Shown here: piece after piece, positions 1 through 5,835 of the stretch
Position numbering within the stretch: position 1 is the stretch's first letter
Layout of the letters: each line of letters begins with the position of its first letter
Origin: Porticoccaceae bacterium UBA1989
Lineage (GTDB): Bacteria > Pseudomonadota > Gammaproteobacteria > Pseudomonadales > Porticoccaceae
DNA length: 6,234 nt
NCBI GenBank assembly: GCA_002335945.1
Contig: DDDD01000047.1
Span: forward strand, 1,696 to 7,929
Reading direction: 5' to 3'
Notes under the pieces: generated by a model
The model's database searches: none
What the model was told of the DNA's origin: nothing
What the model saw: only the letters and a program-made list of their open reading frames with translations
Translations under genes and position numbers: made by a program

Positions 1-62
1 TAATAACTATAGAATTAAAGATACAGACAGATTAAAACCATTTACAACGAAAAATTAAGGCC

Positions 63-91
63 ATTACACCGTACGCATACAGGATTATAAT
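63..91 (+). promoter_or_regulatory. Candidate upstream promoter of the hydratase-dehydrogenase operon
   Basis: A perfect TATAAT (86-91) lies 17 nt downstream of ATTACA (63-68), which matches four of six bases of the -35 consensus. The -10 box sits inside the perfect 12-bp palindrome GGATTATAATCC (82-93), so a dimeric regulator could bind there, or the symmetry may be incidental. It lies about 80 nt before the chosen hydratase start. This is a pattern match only; no transcript start is known. Confidence 0.4.
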
Positions 92-113
92 CCGCCATCG
101 TCCACAATGTTTT

Positions 114-142
114 TTTACTTAGGTGTAAAGCTACTGTAGAAT
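114..142 (+). promoter_or_regulatory. Candidate proximal promoter of the hydratase-dehydrogenase operon
   Basis: TTTACT (114-119, four of six to consensus) is followed after exactly 17 nt by TAGAAT (137-142, five of six). Two small inverted repeats overlap it: TTTAC/GTAAA (114-118 and 125-129) and CTAC-T-GTAG (131-139). The latter shares the core TACTGTA with the palindrome in the divergent spacer near 5739. A transcript would start around 149, leaving a short leader before the start at 170. Pattern match only. Confidence 0.4.
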
Positions 143-160
143 ACAATTTACTGATAAATG

Positions 161-164
161 GGAG
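161..164 (+). promoter_or_regulatory. Ribosome binding site that decides the hydratase start
   Basis: GGAG is followed by 5 nt and then the ATG at 170. The ATG at 158 lies before this site and has no purine-rich site of its own at a suitable distance, so the start at 170 is preferred. Confidence 0.7.
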
Positions 165-169
165 AAAAC

Positions 170-1447
170 ATGAGCAATACAAGTAAACAACCAGAAGCTG
201 GCAAGATCACTGAGGCGACGCTAACACAGATGCAAGAACGCGTCGGCGTAGAAGTACCCGAGCCTCGCCGCTATCATAACGACTATGTCACCCAAGACGG
301 CTCTCGACACTTTTGCTGGGGGTACGGTGATGACAACCCCTTGTATTGCAACGCTGAGTACGCCAAGAACACTCGCTGGAAAGGCCTGATAGCTGCACCA
401 GGATTTTCTTATACCATGGGGGAAAATGACGTCGCCCCCCTGTCACCCGAAATGAAGAAAAAACTCAAAGGCGACCCGTTGAGCGGCCTAGGCGCCTATC
501 AGGCCGAGATGAACTTTGAGTGGTGGCAACCTCTTCGCGAAGGGGATCAGTGCTACCTACGCAAAGCGCTGGTGGGAACCAAGCTGTCTGAGGGGCGCAT
601 GGGTGGAAAAACCATTCATGAAGTTCGCGGCATTTTTCAACGAAATCAGGATGGCGTACCGGTAGCATCCAGACGCGGCACCTTTATCGCCACAGAGCGC
701 AGCGACAAAAAAGAGGGCGATAAAAAGAAAGACGATAGAAAATCCCCTGCACTACCCCAGCCTTACAGCGATGATGAGCTGGCTGTAATCGATGCCTGTT
801 ATGAAGCAGAGGCTGATATTCGTCGAGGCGACCAAACACGCTACTGGGAGGATGTCGAAGTCGGCGAAGCACTGCCGCAAATGGTTAAAGGCCCACTAAA
901 ATTAACCGACCTGATTCTCTGGCATATGGGATGGGGTCTACAAATATCACCCCCAGGGGCATTCCGTCTGACCCACGATATTCGCAAAAAAATACCTGGC
1001 CTGTTTCCCAAAGACCATTTAGGCGTACCCGACACAGTACAACGCTGTCACTGGCAGGATGATTGGGCACAGCAATTAGGCTTCCCCGGCCCCTATGATT
1101 ACGGTGGTCAACGTGAAGTCTGGCTAAGCCATCTACTCACTAATTGGATGGGTGATGACGGCTGGCTATGGAAGCTATCTCTGCAACACCGTAAATTCAA
1201 CTTCCTCGGCGACACCACCTGGTTGCAAGGCACGGTGACCGACAAAAAAATTGAAAACGGCCGATACCAAGTACACCTTGACGTACTCTGTGTGAATAGA
1301 GCTGGCGAGAATTCGACCCTGGGTACAGCCGTAATACTACTACCCTCTCGTGAGGGAGGAGAAGTACTGCTGCCGGAACCGCCCGCGGACAACCTCACCG
1401 ACCTAATTAAACACCAGGTCGAAGAATACAAACGAGAAAGCGAATAA
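170..1447 (+). CDS. Double-hotdog MaoC/FAS1-like acyl-CoA dehydratase (hydratase)
   Basis: A 425-residue cytoplasmic protein resembling fused two-domain acyl dehydratases, which hydrate 2-enoyl-CoA esters or run the reverse reaction. Roughly, residues 30-175 form an N-terminal FAS1-like dehydratase hotdog and 225-400 a second, degenerate one. They are joined by a lysine- and aspartate-rich linker (178-192). The hydratase motif is visible as G53-D54-D55-N56-P57-L58-Y59: the catalytic Asp is kept, but the usual His is Tyr59. I see no Asp/His motif in the second half. The segment FNFLGDTTWLQGTV (343-356) fits a C-terminal MaoC strand. The start at 170 is chosen over the ATG at 158 because of the GGAG at 161-164. 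It is the first gene of a pair with the dehydrogenase 21 nt downstream, so a role in the hydration step before 3-hydroxyacyl-CoA oxidation is likely. Family assignment is fairly secure; activity and substrate are inferred. Confidence 0.8.
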   Translation: MSNTSKQPEAGKITEATLTQMQERVGVEVPEPRRYHNDYVTQDGSRHFCWGYGDDNPLYCNAEYAKNTRWKGLIAAPGFSYTMGENDVAPLSPEMKKKLKGDPLSGLGAYQAEMNFEWWQPLREGDQCYLRKALVGTKLSEGRMGGKTIHEVRGIFQRNQDGVPVASRRGTFIATERSDKKEGDKKKDDRKSPALPQPYSDDELAVIDACYEAEADIRRGDQTRYWEDVEVGEALPQMVKGPLKLTDLILWHMGWGLQISPPGAFRLTHDIRKKIPGLFPKDHLGVPDTVQRCHWQDDWAQQLGFPGPYDYGGQREVWLSHLLTNWMGDDGWLWKLSLQHRKFNFLGDTTWLQGTVTDKKIENGRYQVHLDVLCVNRAGENSTLGTAVILLPSREGGEVLLPEPPADNLTDLIKHQVEEYKRESE

Positions 1448-1468
1448 GCACAACTGGAGTAAGTATCA

Positions 1469-2221
1469 ATGAATTTAGAAAATAAAGTCGCAGTAGTCAC
1501 TGGGGGCTCCAGCGGCCTCGGCAAAGCCACGGTGGAATCTTTTCTAGCCAAAGGTGCCTATGTTGCCATTTTTGACTTGAATGAGGCCGGAGCACAGGAG
1601 TTAACGCAGCAACACCCTGGCCGGGTCAATTTTTACAAAACTGACGTCACCAATGAAGAGAATGTTCAAAGTAACCTAGATCAAGTTGTGCAGGACTTTG
1701 GAGCCTTAAATGTTTGCGTAAATTGTGCAGGTTTCGGACTCAGCATAAAAACCTACAGCAAACGCAAAGGCGCCCACCCGTTAGAGCACTTCCAGAACAC
1801 CATTAACGTCAATCTGGTGGGCACTTTTAATGTACTCCGCCTGGCCGTAGAAAAAATGGCAGAAAACGAAGGCGATGAGAAAGGCGTTATTATCAATACC
1901 GCATCAGTAGCTTACATGGATGGACAGCAAGGCCAAGCAGCCTACAGTGCCAGCAAGGGCGGCATTGTCGGCATGACACTACCAATAGCTCGTGACCTCG
2001 GTTCACTGGGTATTCGTATCAACGTCATTGCCCCCGGTGTTATGGGCACCCCGCCCATGCTAGCGGCACCTGAAGAACTCCGCAAAGGGTTGGAGCAACA
2101 GGTACAGAGTCCAAAACGCCTAGGCCTGCCAGAAGAGTTTGGTCTGCTGGCCACTCAAATTGCCGAGAATGGATACCTCAATGGCGAAACTATTCGCCTA
2201 GATGGTGCCATCCGTATGTAA
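1469..2221 (+). CDS. HSD10-type short-chain dehydrogenase, probable 3-hydroxyacyl-CoA dehydrogenase
   Basis: A 250-residue classical SDR, the normal length for the family. The nucleotide-binding motif TGGSSGLG spans residues 11-18. Asp36 at the end of the second strand indicates NAD+ over NADP+. NCAG (85-88) replaces the usual NNAG. The catalytic set is Asn115, Ser146, Tyr159 and Lys163 (YSASK, 159-163). The stretch around the active site (GQAAYSASKGGIVGMTLPIA) and the C-terminal LNGETIRLDGAIRM closely resemble mammalian type 10 17beta-hydroxysteroid/3-hydroxy-2-methylacyl-CoA dehydrogenase and its bacterial relatives. Likely reaction: NAD+-dependent oxidation of a 3-hydroxyacyl-CoA, perhaps 2-methyl-branched, to the 3-ketoacyl-CoA. 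GGAG at 1456-1459 lies 9 nt before the ATG. It probably shares a transcript with the upstream hydratase and would use its product. Family is secure; the exact substrate is not. Confidence 0.88.
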   Translation: MNLENKVAVVTGGSSGLGKATVESFLAKGAYVAIFDLNEAGAQELTQQHPGRVNFYKTDVTNEENVQSNLDQVVQDFGALNVCVNCAGFGLSIKTYSKRKGAHPLEHFQNTINVNLVGTFNVLRLAVEKMAENEGDEKGVIINTASVAYMDGQQGQAAYSASKGGIVGMTLPIARDLGSLGIRINVIAPGVMGTPPMLAAPEELRKGLEQQVQSPKRLGLPEEFGLLATQIAENGYLNGETIRLDGAIRM

Positions 2222-2228
2222 AAATAAA

Positions 2229-2271
2229 CTGCCGCAGGCTTTCAGTTCCCTGAATGTTTGCGGCAGCCTGC
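2229..2271 (+). terminator. Stem-loop after the dehydrogenase gene, possible transcript 3' end
   Basis: CTGCCGCA (2229-2236) pairs perfectly with TGCGGCAG (2259-2266). Inside it TTCAG (2241-2245) pairs with CTGAA (2250-2254) around a TTCC loop. A competing 7-bp stem, GCAGGCT (2234-2240) with AGCCTGC (2265-2271), overlaps the first, so only one outer stem can form at a time. No T-run follows on the + strand, so it is not a textbook intrinsic terminator; it may mark or protect the mRNA 3' end. The T-rich side is on the - strand, where no gene ends. Confidence 0.4.
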
Positions 2272-2361
2272 AAGACCTTGAGCTAAACAATCAAAATCCT
2301 CAAAAATTGCAAACCATCAAAGAATTAAAGAGCGCACCCTACCCGCCAAAAAGATAAGAAT

Positions 2362-2391
2362 TTGACAATCTATCAGCTGGCATAGCTTTAT
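2362..2391 (+). promoter_or_regulatory. Weak candidate promoter for the thioesterase-ligase pair
   Basis: A perfect TTGACA (2362-2367) lies about 95 nt before the thioesterase start. The -10 side is poor: TAGCTT (2383-2388) at 15-nt spacing or CTTTAT (2386-2391) at 18 nt, each three of six. The rest of the 2222-2462 spacer is AT-rich and shows no coding potential that I can recognise. Confidence 0.3.
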
Positions 2392-2419
2392 CCGTCTAAT
2401 AAACTAACCCCGGTTTAAC

Positions 2420-2446
2420 TTGATAACCATTAATTTGATAACGATT
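2420..2446 (+). repeat. 12-bp tandem direct repeat before the thioesterase
   Basis: TTGATAACCATT (2420-2431) and TTGATAACGATT (2435-2446) match at 11 of 12 positions with a 15-nt period. They end just upstream of the GGAG at 2452. The arrangement could be a direct-repeat regulator site or part of the 5' untranslated region; the function is unknown. Confidence 0.45.
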
Positions 2447-2451
2447 GAAGT

Positions 2452-2455
2452 GGAG
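2452..2455 (+). promoter_or_regulatory. Ribosome binding site that decides the thioesterase GTG start
   Basis: GGAG is followed by 7 nt, mostly T, and the GTG at 2463. The upstream in-frame TTG at 2445 would place this site inside the coding region and has no comparable site of its own. Confidence 0.65.
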
Positions 2456-2462
2456 TTTTTTT

Positions 2463-2921
2463 GTGAATAGCGTTTTGCGTCCGGCACCCTGTGAATTAGA
2501 AACTGATCACTACCCCTTTGTCACTGATGTGTTGCCCCGGTTCAGCGACTTGGATATAAATGCTCATGTCAATAACGTATCTATTGCCAATCTATTTGAA
2601 GAGGGTCGGCTGAAATTTTCCCTGCACTATAGAAAAGTCACCTTTAACGGATTGGTAGAGTGCGAGGAGAAAGTCCTTATAGTCTCTTCGCTTATCAGTT
2701 ATATCGGCGAAGTTTTTTATCCCGATCCGGTAAAAGAGTATTTAGGTATAGCCGACATTGGAAGCAGTTCATTTACACAGACCTGCCTGATGACACAATA
2801 CGGGCGACCCGTCGCCCATTCACGAGTTACCCTGGTTCGCGCTGAAGGCGGCCAATCGAAACCACTATCTGACGCACTGCGGCAATCGTTATCTAAACTG
2901 AAAGTAACCTGGCCGGTATAG
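2463..2921 (+). CDS. 4HBT-type hotdog acyl-CoA thioesterase
   Basis: A 152-residue single-hotdog protein from the GTG start, typical length for the 4-hydroxybenzoyl-CoA thioesterase/YbgC-like superfamily. The signature RFSDLDINAHVNN (residues 26-38) matches the family pattern R-x-x-D-x-D-x-x-x-H-V-N-N. It is followed by LFEEGRL (44-50), the helix that usually carries the E-x-x-R element. The later beta strands, including GRPVAHSRVTLVR (114-126), fit the hotdog core. There is no signal peptide or membrane segment, so it should act in the cytoplasm. Expected reaction: hydrolysis of an acyl-CoA to free acid and CoA. Its stop TAG overlaps the AGGAG of the downstream ligase, so the two are probably translated together. 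A release or CoA-recycling role is inferred. The chain length or ring structure of the substrate cannot be told, and an acyl-ACP substrate is not excluded. Confidence 0.75.
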   Translation: MNSVLRPAPCELETDHYPFVTDVLPRFSDLDINAHVNNVSIANLFEEGRLKFSLHYRKVTFNGLVECEEKVLIVSSLISYIGEVFYPDPVKEYLGIADIGSSSFTQTCLMTQYGRPVAHSRVTLVRAEGGQSKPLSDALRQSLSKLKVTWPV

Positions 2922-2931
2922 GAGTTATCAA

Positions 2932-4455
2932 ATGAAATTAATGGATCATGTCAACCGATCCCCAGCTAAGCCAGCGGTCATTGTCGAGGGTGGGCAGACA
3001 TTGAGTTTTCTCGAACTGGAGCAACAATCGGCACAACTCGCCAACTTGTTTGCAGATATTGGCTTACAACGCGGCGACAACATTGCCATTTTGATGACAA
3101 ACCGTTGCGAATATTTTGTTATTGCCTGGGCAGCGCAGCGCAGCGGTCTGTATTACACCCCGGTGAACTGGCACCTGACTACGGATGAAGCCAGTTATAT
3201 TGTTAAGGACTGTGGGGCACGAATACTGCTGGCCGACGCCGAACTCACTAACCTGGCCTGTAGTGTCCACCAACAAACCCCTAGTTTAGCAGCCAGCTAC
3301 AGTGTGGGCGGCCCCATTGAAGGGTTTATATCCATGACGGAGGCAATAAGTGGCTACCCAGCGACCCCGCGCGATTATGAACCGGCCGGTAGTATGATGC
3401 TCTACTCATCCGGCACCACCGGCCTCCCTAAAGGAATTAAACGACCACTCCCCGAGCAGGATTATGGCGCCCCAATTCGTATCGAACCGCTGATGGCAGA
3501 AATGTGGGGGTTTACCGCAGAGAGCAGTTATCTATGCCCTGCGCCACTGTATCACTCTGCACCGCTGTCCTGGAGTATGGGGGCGCACAAGTTTGGCTGC
3601 ACTGTAGTGATCATGCAGAAATTCGACCCCGAGGCTTTTCTCGCGCAGATTGAACGCTATCGAATCAGTCATACTCAATGCGTGCCGACTATGTTTGTAC
3701 GGTTATTGAACTTGCCTGACCCGGTCAAAAGCCAATATGACACATCATCCTTACAGGCAGCGGTTCATGCAGCAGCGCCCTGCCCGGTACATATCAAAGA
3801 GCAGATGCTGGACTGGTGGGGGCCGATTATCTACGAGTTTTATTCCGGCAGCGAGTGGTTTGGCACTACGGCAATCAATGCACTGGAATGGCTGGCACAC
3901 AAGGGCTCAGTGGGTAAATCACTACAGGGCAACGTGCATATTATTGGCGAAGATGGTGTCGAATTACCTACCGGTGAAACCGGTCTGGTTTATTTTGAAA
4001 ACCCACAGATAAATTTTCAGTACCACAATGCGCCGGAGAAAACCCAAGCCGCCATGTTAAATGATAACTGGGCAACTTATGGCGATATGGGTTATCTGGA
4101 TAGCGATTCCTATCTTTATCTAGTCGACCGTCGTACCGATTTAATTATCTCCGGTGGTGTCAATATCTACCCCAGTGAAATCGAAAACGCCCTCTTGCAA
4201 CATGAAGCAGTACTGGATGCGGCAGTGATTGGAGTGGCTCATTCTGAGTGGGGAGAAAAAGTCGTGGCGGTGGTCGAGCCGGCGCCAGGGTATACCGGTG
4301 ATAATACACTAGCCGAGACCCTAAAGGATTTTTGTCGTCGGCACATCGCAGCGTTTAAATGCCCGCGACAGATTGAATTTTCCAACTTGCCGCGCACCGA
4401 AACTGGTAAGTTGCAACGCCGTAAACTTAAAGTACAGTATGCGACGGATACTTAA
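2932..4455 (+). CDS. AMP-forming acyl-CoA synthetase (fatty/cyclic acid CoA ligase)
   Basis: A 507-residue member of the ANL adenylating superfamily with the full motif set. These are the ATP-binding P-loop YSSGTTGLPKG (158-168), the A5 region YEFYSGSE (301-308), YGDMG (383-387), the hinge DRRTDLIISGGVNIYPSEIE (399-418) and PRTETGK (487-493), with Lys493 as the expected adenylation lysine. It should activate a carboxylic acid with ATP to the acyl-AMP and then to the acyl-CoA, in the cytoplasm. The SGTTGxPKGIKRPL form of the P-loop recalls acyl-CoA synthetases of steroid/bile-acid and branched-acid pathways, but this is recollection of a family style, not proof of substrate. AGGAG (2920-2924) lies 7 nt before the ATG and overlaps the thioesterase stop codon, so translational coupling is likely. 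No disabling change is seen. Confidence 0.88.
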   Translation: MKLMDHVNRSPAKPAVIVEGGQTLSFLELEQQSAQLANLFADIGLQRGDNIAILMTNRCEYFVIAWAAQRSGLYYTPVNWHLTTDEASYIVKDCGARILLADAELTNLACSVHQQTPSLAASYSVGGPIEGFISMTEAISGYPATPRDYEPAGSMMLYSSGTTGLPKGIKRPLPEQDYGAPIRIEPLMAEMWGFTAESSYLCPAPLYHSAPLSWSMGAHKFGCTVVIMQKFDPEAFLAQIERYRISHTQCVPTMFVRLLNLPDPVKSQYDTSSLQAAVHAAAPCPVHIKEQMLDWWGPIIYEFYSGSEWFGTTAINALEWLAHKGSVGKSLQGNVHIIGEDGVELPTGETGLVYFENPQINFQYHNAPEKTQAAMLNDNWATYGDMGYLDSDSYLYLVDRRTDLIISGGVNIYPSEIENALLQHEAVLDAAVIGVAHSEWGEKVVAVVEPAPGYTGDNTLAETLKDFCRRHIAAFKCPRQIEFSNLPRTETGKLQRRKLKVQYATDT

Positions 4456-4461
4456 GTTGCC

Positions 4462-5658
4462 TTAACTTGTTCTCAACAGAAAGCACGAGCCCAAAGGTCC
4501 GCCGCCGTTGGCTACGGCAGCAACCTTGGGCTGAGAATCCAATTGCCTCTCCCCTGCCCTACCGCGCAACTGCAGAATTGCCTCATAGAAGTACCCAAAC
4601 CCATGGGTGCGGCCGCCAGACATCTGACCACCATTGGTATTTAGTGGCAATAAACCTTCACGGGCTATATTGCTACCACCCTGTAGAAAATCCTTAGCTT
4701 CGCCTTTGCCACAGAACCCAAGTGCCTCCAGCCACGTCAACGTCAGCATACTGAAACCGTCGTAAAGCTGAGCGGTATCAACATCCGCGGGTGTTAAATC
4801 GGTTTGAGACCACAGCTGCCGGCTAGCATCAAAAGCCGCCATATCTGTTAGATCCGGAGAAAAATTATCCCACGAATCCTTGCCATGTAGCGCACAGCCC
4901 AGTGCCTCCAGATACACTGCGCCCCCCTTACTATTGGTGCAGGATTCAGCACGGGAGACAATAATTGCTGTACTGGCATCAACCGGGATATCACAATCAA
5001 ACAAACAGAGCGGCGAACTAATCAGCCTCGAGCCCATATAGTCATCCATAGTTAATGGCTCTGTAAAAACAGCCTTTGGGTTCAAAGCGGCATTCCGGCG
5101 GCTATTAATAGCGATTTGTCCCAGTGTTTCGCGCGTGGTTCCAAAATCATGGAAATGCCGTTGGGCGCTCAGGGCAATAGAATTAACCGCCGAATATCCG
5201 CGAAAAGGCACCGCCCATTGAAAAGGACCCGATATGCGGTCGCCACCTGAACCGGACACACTGGCTTTTCGCCCAGCTGAGGTAGATGAAGATTCGGTAA
5301 CTGTCCTGAACACCAACACATGGCGTGCCAAGCCACTAGCTACTGCGGCACAGGCATTAACAATAGCGCCAGCCTGAGCCGGGCCCTCCCAGCCAGCAGA
5401 ATGCCAGTTCAACTTCAGACCCATGGCGTTTTTAATATCAGCCAGGGCAACAGGACCAAAACCGGGAGAAATATCATTACGCACCCCGGGATAGGAGCAA
5501 AGACCATCGATATCCTCTACATTCAGACCTGCATCCTCAATAGCTAGTAGCGCAGCGTCTAATGTAAGGTCAACGGCAGAACGATCAAGACGGCGCCCGA
5601 CTGCTGACTGTCCTACCCCGCTGAACATGACTTTTTTACTATCAAGCATCGAAATCAT
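4462..5658 (-). CDS. Thiolase-superfamily protein lacking catalytic Cys/His, Ltp2-like aldolase candidate
   Basis: A 398-residue thiolase-fold protein of the SCP-x/lipid-transfer thiolase-like group, without an appended sterol-carrier domain. The N-terminal half has the usual layout (GVGQSAVGRR, then LTLDAALLAIEDAGL). Where thiolases carry the nucleophilic Cys, this protein reads HSAGWEGPAQAG (86-97). The C-terminal GGHPxG box is GGRTHGFG (348-355), and the second Cys motif is ANGGGPLG (383-390). All three catalytic residues of a Claisen-condensing thiolase are therefore absent. QLYDGF (297-302) supplies a conserved Tyr299. This pattern fits Ltp2-type aldolases, which cleave steroid side-chain CoA esters together with a DUF35 protein, none of which is in this window. 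GGAG (5662-5665) lies only 3 nt before the first ATG (5658) and 12 nt before a second ATG (5649), so the start is uncertain by three residues. Superfamily is secure; retro-aldol activity is inferred. Confidence 0.8.
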   Translation of the reverse strand: MISMLDSKKVMFSGVGQSAVGRRLDRSAVDLTLDAALLAIEDAGLNVEDIDGLCSYPGVRNDISPGFGPVALADIKNAMGLKLNWHSAGWEGPAQAGAIVNACAAVASGLARHVLVFRTVTESSSTSAGRKASVSGSGGDRISGPFQWAVPFRGYSAVNSIALSAQRHFHDFGTTRETLGQIAINSRRNAALNPKAVFTEPLTMDDYMGSRLISSPLCLFDCDIPVDASTAIIVSRAESCTNSKGGAVYLEALGCALHGKDSWDNFSPDLTDMAAFDASRQLWSQTDLTPADVDTAQLYDGFSMLTLTWLEALGFCGKGEAKDFLQGGSNIAREGLLPLNTNGGQMSGGRTHGFGYFYEAILQLRGRAGERQLDSQPKVAAVANGGGPLGSCFLLRTS

Positions 5659-5728
5659 TTACTCCATCTATTAGTGCAATCTATATCAAGGACGAGTGAT
5701 TATGAATAAAAAAACATCTCAACAACAC

Positions 5729-5749
5729 TTTACATTACTGTATAGTAAA
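5729..5749. promoter_or_regulatory. 21-bp interrupted palindrome, candidate operator in the divergent spacer
   Basis: The arms read TTTAC-AT-TAC on the left and GTA-TA-GTAAA on the right of a central T at 5739; eight of ten positions per arm are symmetric. It directly abuts the TATAAT at 5750 and covers the -35 of the P450-direction promoter, so a bound dimer would block it. Length and symmetry resemble TetR-family operators, but no regulator gene is in the window, so the binder is unknown. Confidence 0.5.
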
Positions 5750-5755
5750 TATAAT
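5729..5755 (+). promoter_or_regulatory. Candidate P450 promoter
   Basis: TTTACA (5729-5734, five of six) and a perfect TATAAT (5750-5755) are separated by 15 nt, shorter than the preferred 17. Transcription would start around 5762, leaving a leader of about 70 nt before the P450 ATG. The 21-bp palindrome covers the -35 box and the spacer, and such short spacing is often seen in activator-dependent promoters. Confidence 0.45.
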
Positions 5756-5774
5756 CTATGATCAATATTGGCAA
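5748..5774 (-). promoter_or_regulatory. Weak candidate promoter for the thiolase-like gene
   Basis: Read on the - strand, TTGCCA (complement of 5769-5774, five of six) is followed after 15 nt by TATATT (complement of 5748-5753, five of six). This would overlap the P450-direction -10 box, making the two promoters mutually exclusive and both adjacent to the palindrome. Spacing is short and the region is AT-rich, so chance is possible. Confidence 0.3.
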
Positions 5775-5835
5775 CCTTCACAACACACCACCTAATTGTT
5801 GTCATTTAACCGTAAAATTGATCCAGGACTAAGCC

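Noticed and set aside
158..169. ATG at 158 as the hydratase start
   Set aside because: The GGAG at 161-164 lies after it and is well placed for the ATG at 170; only four residues differ.
1108..1551. 147-codon open frame on the - strand
   Set aside because: It is antisense to the end of the hydratase gene and the start of the dehydrogenase gene, and its composition resembles no known protein; an antisense shadow.
2321..2331. AGAATTAAAGA repeated from 11-21
   Set aside because: An 11-mer match in AT-rich spacers is expected by chance at this window size.
2445..2462. TTG at 2445 as the thioesterase start
   Set aside because: The ribosome binding site GGAG would lie inside the gene; GTG at 2463 has correct spacing and the family homology starts later.
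4433..4439. Third TACTGTA-type site (TACAGTA)
   Set aside because: It lies in the coding end of the ligase without surrounding symmetry; a 7-mer is expected about once in this window by chance.
4467..4697. 76-codon open frame on the + strand
   Set aside because: It lies opposite the well-supported thiolase-like gene and has no recognisable domain.
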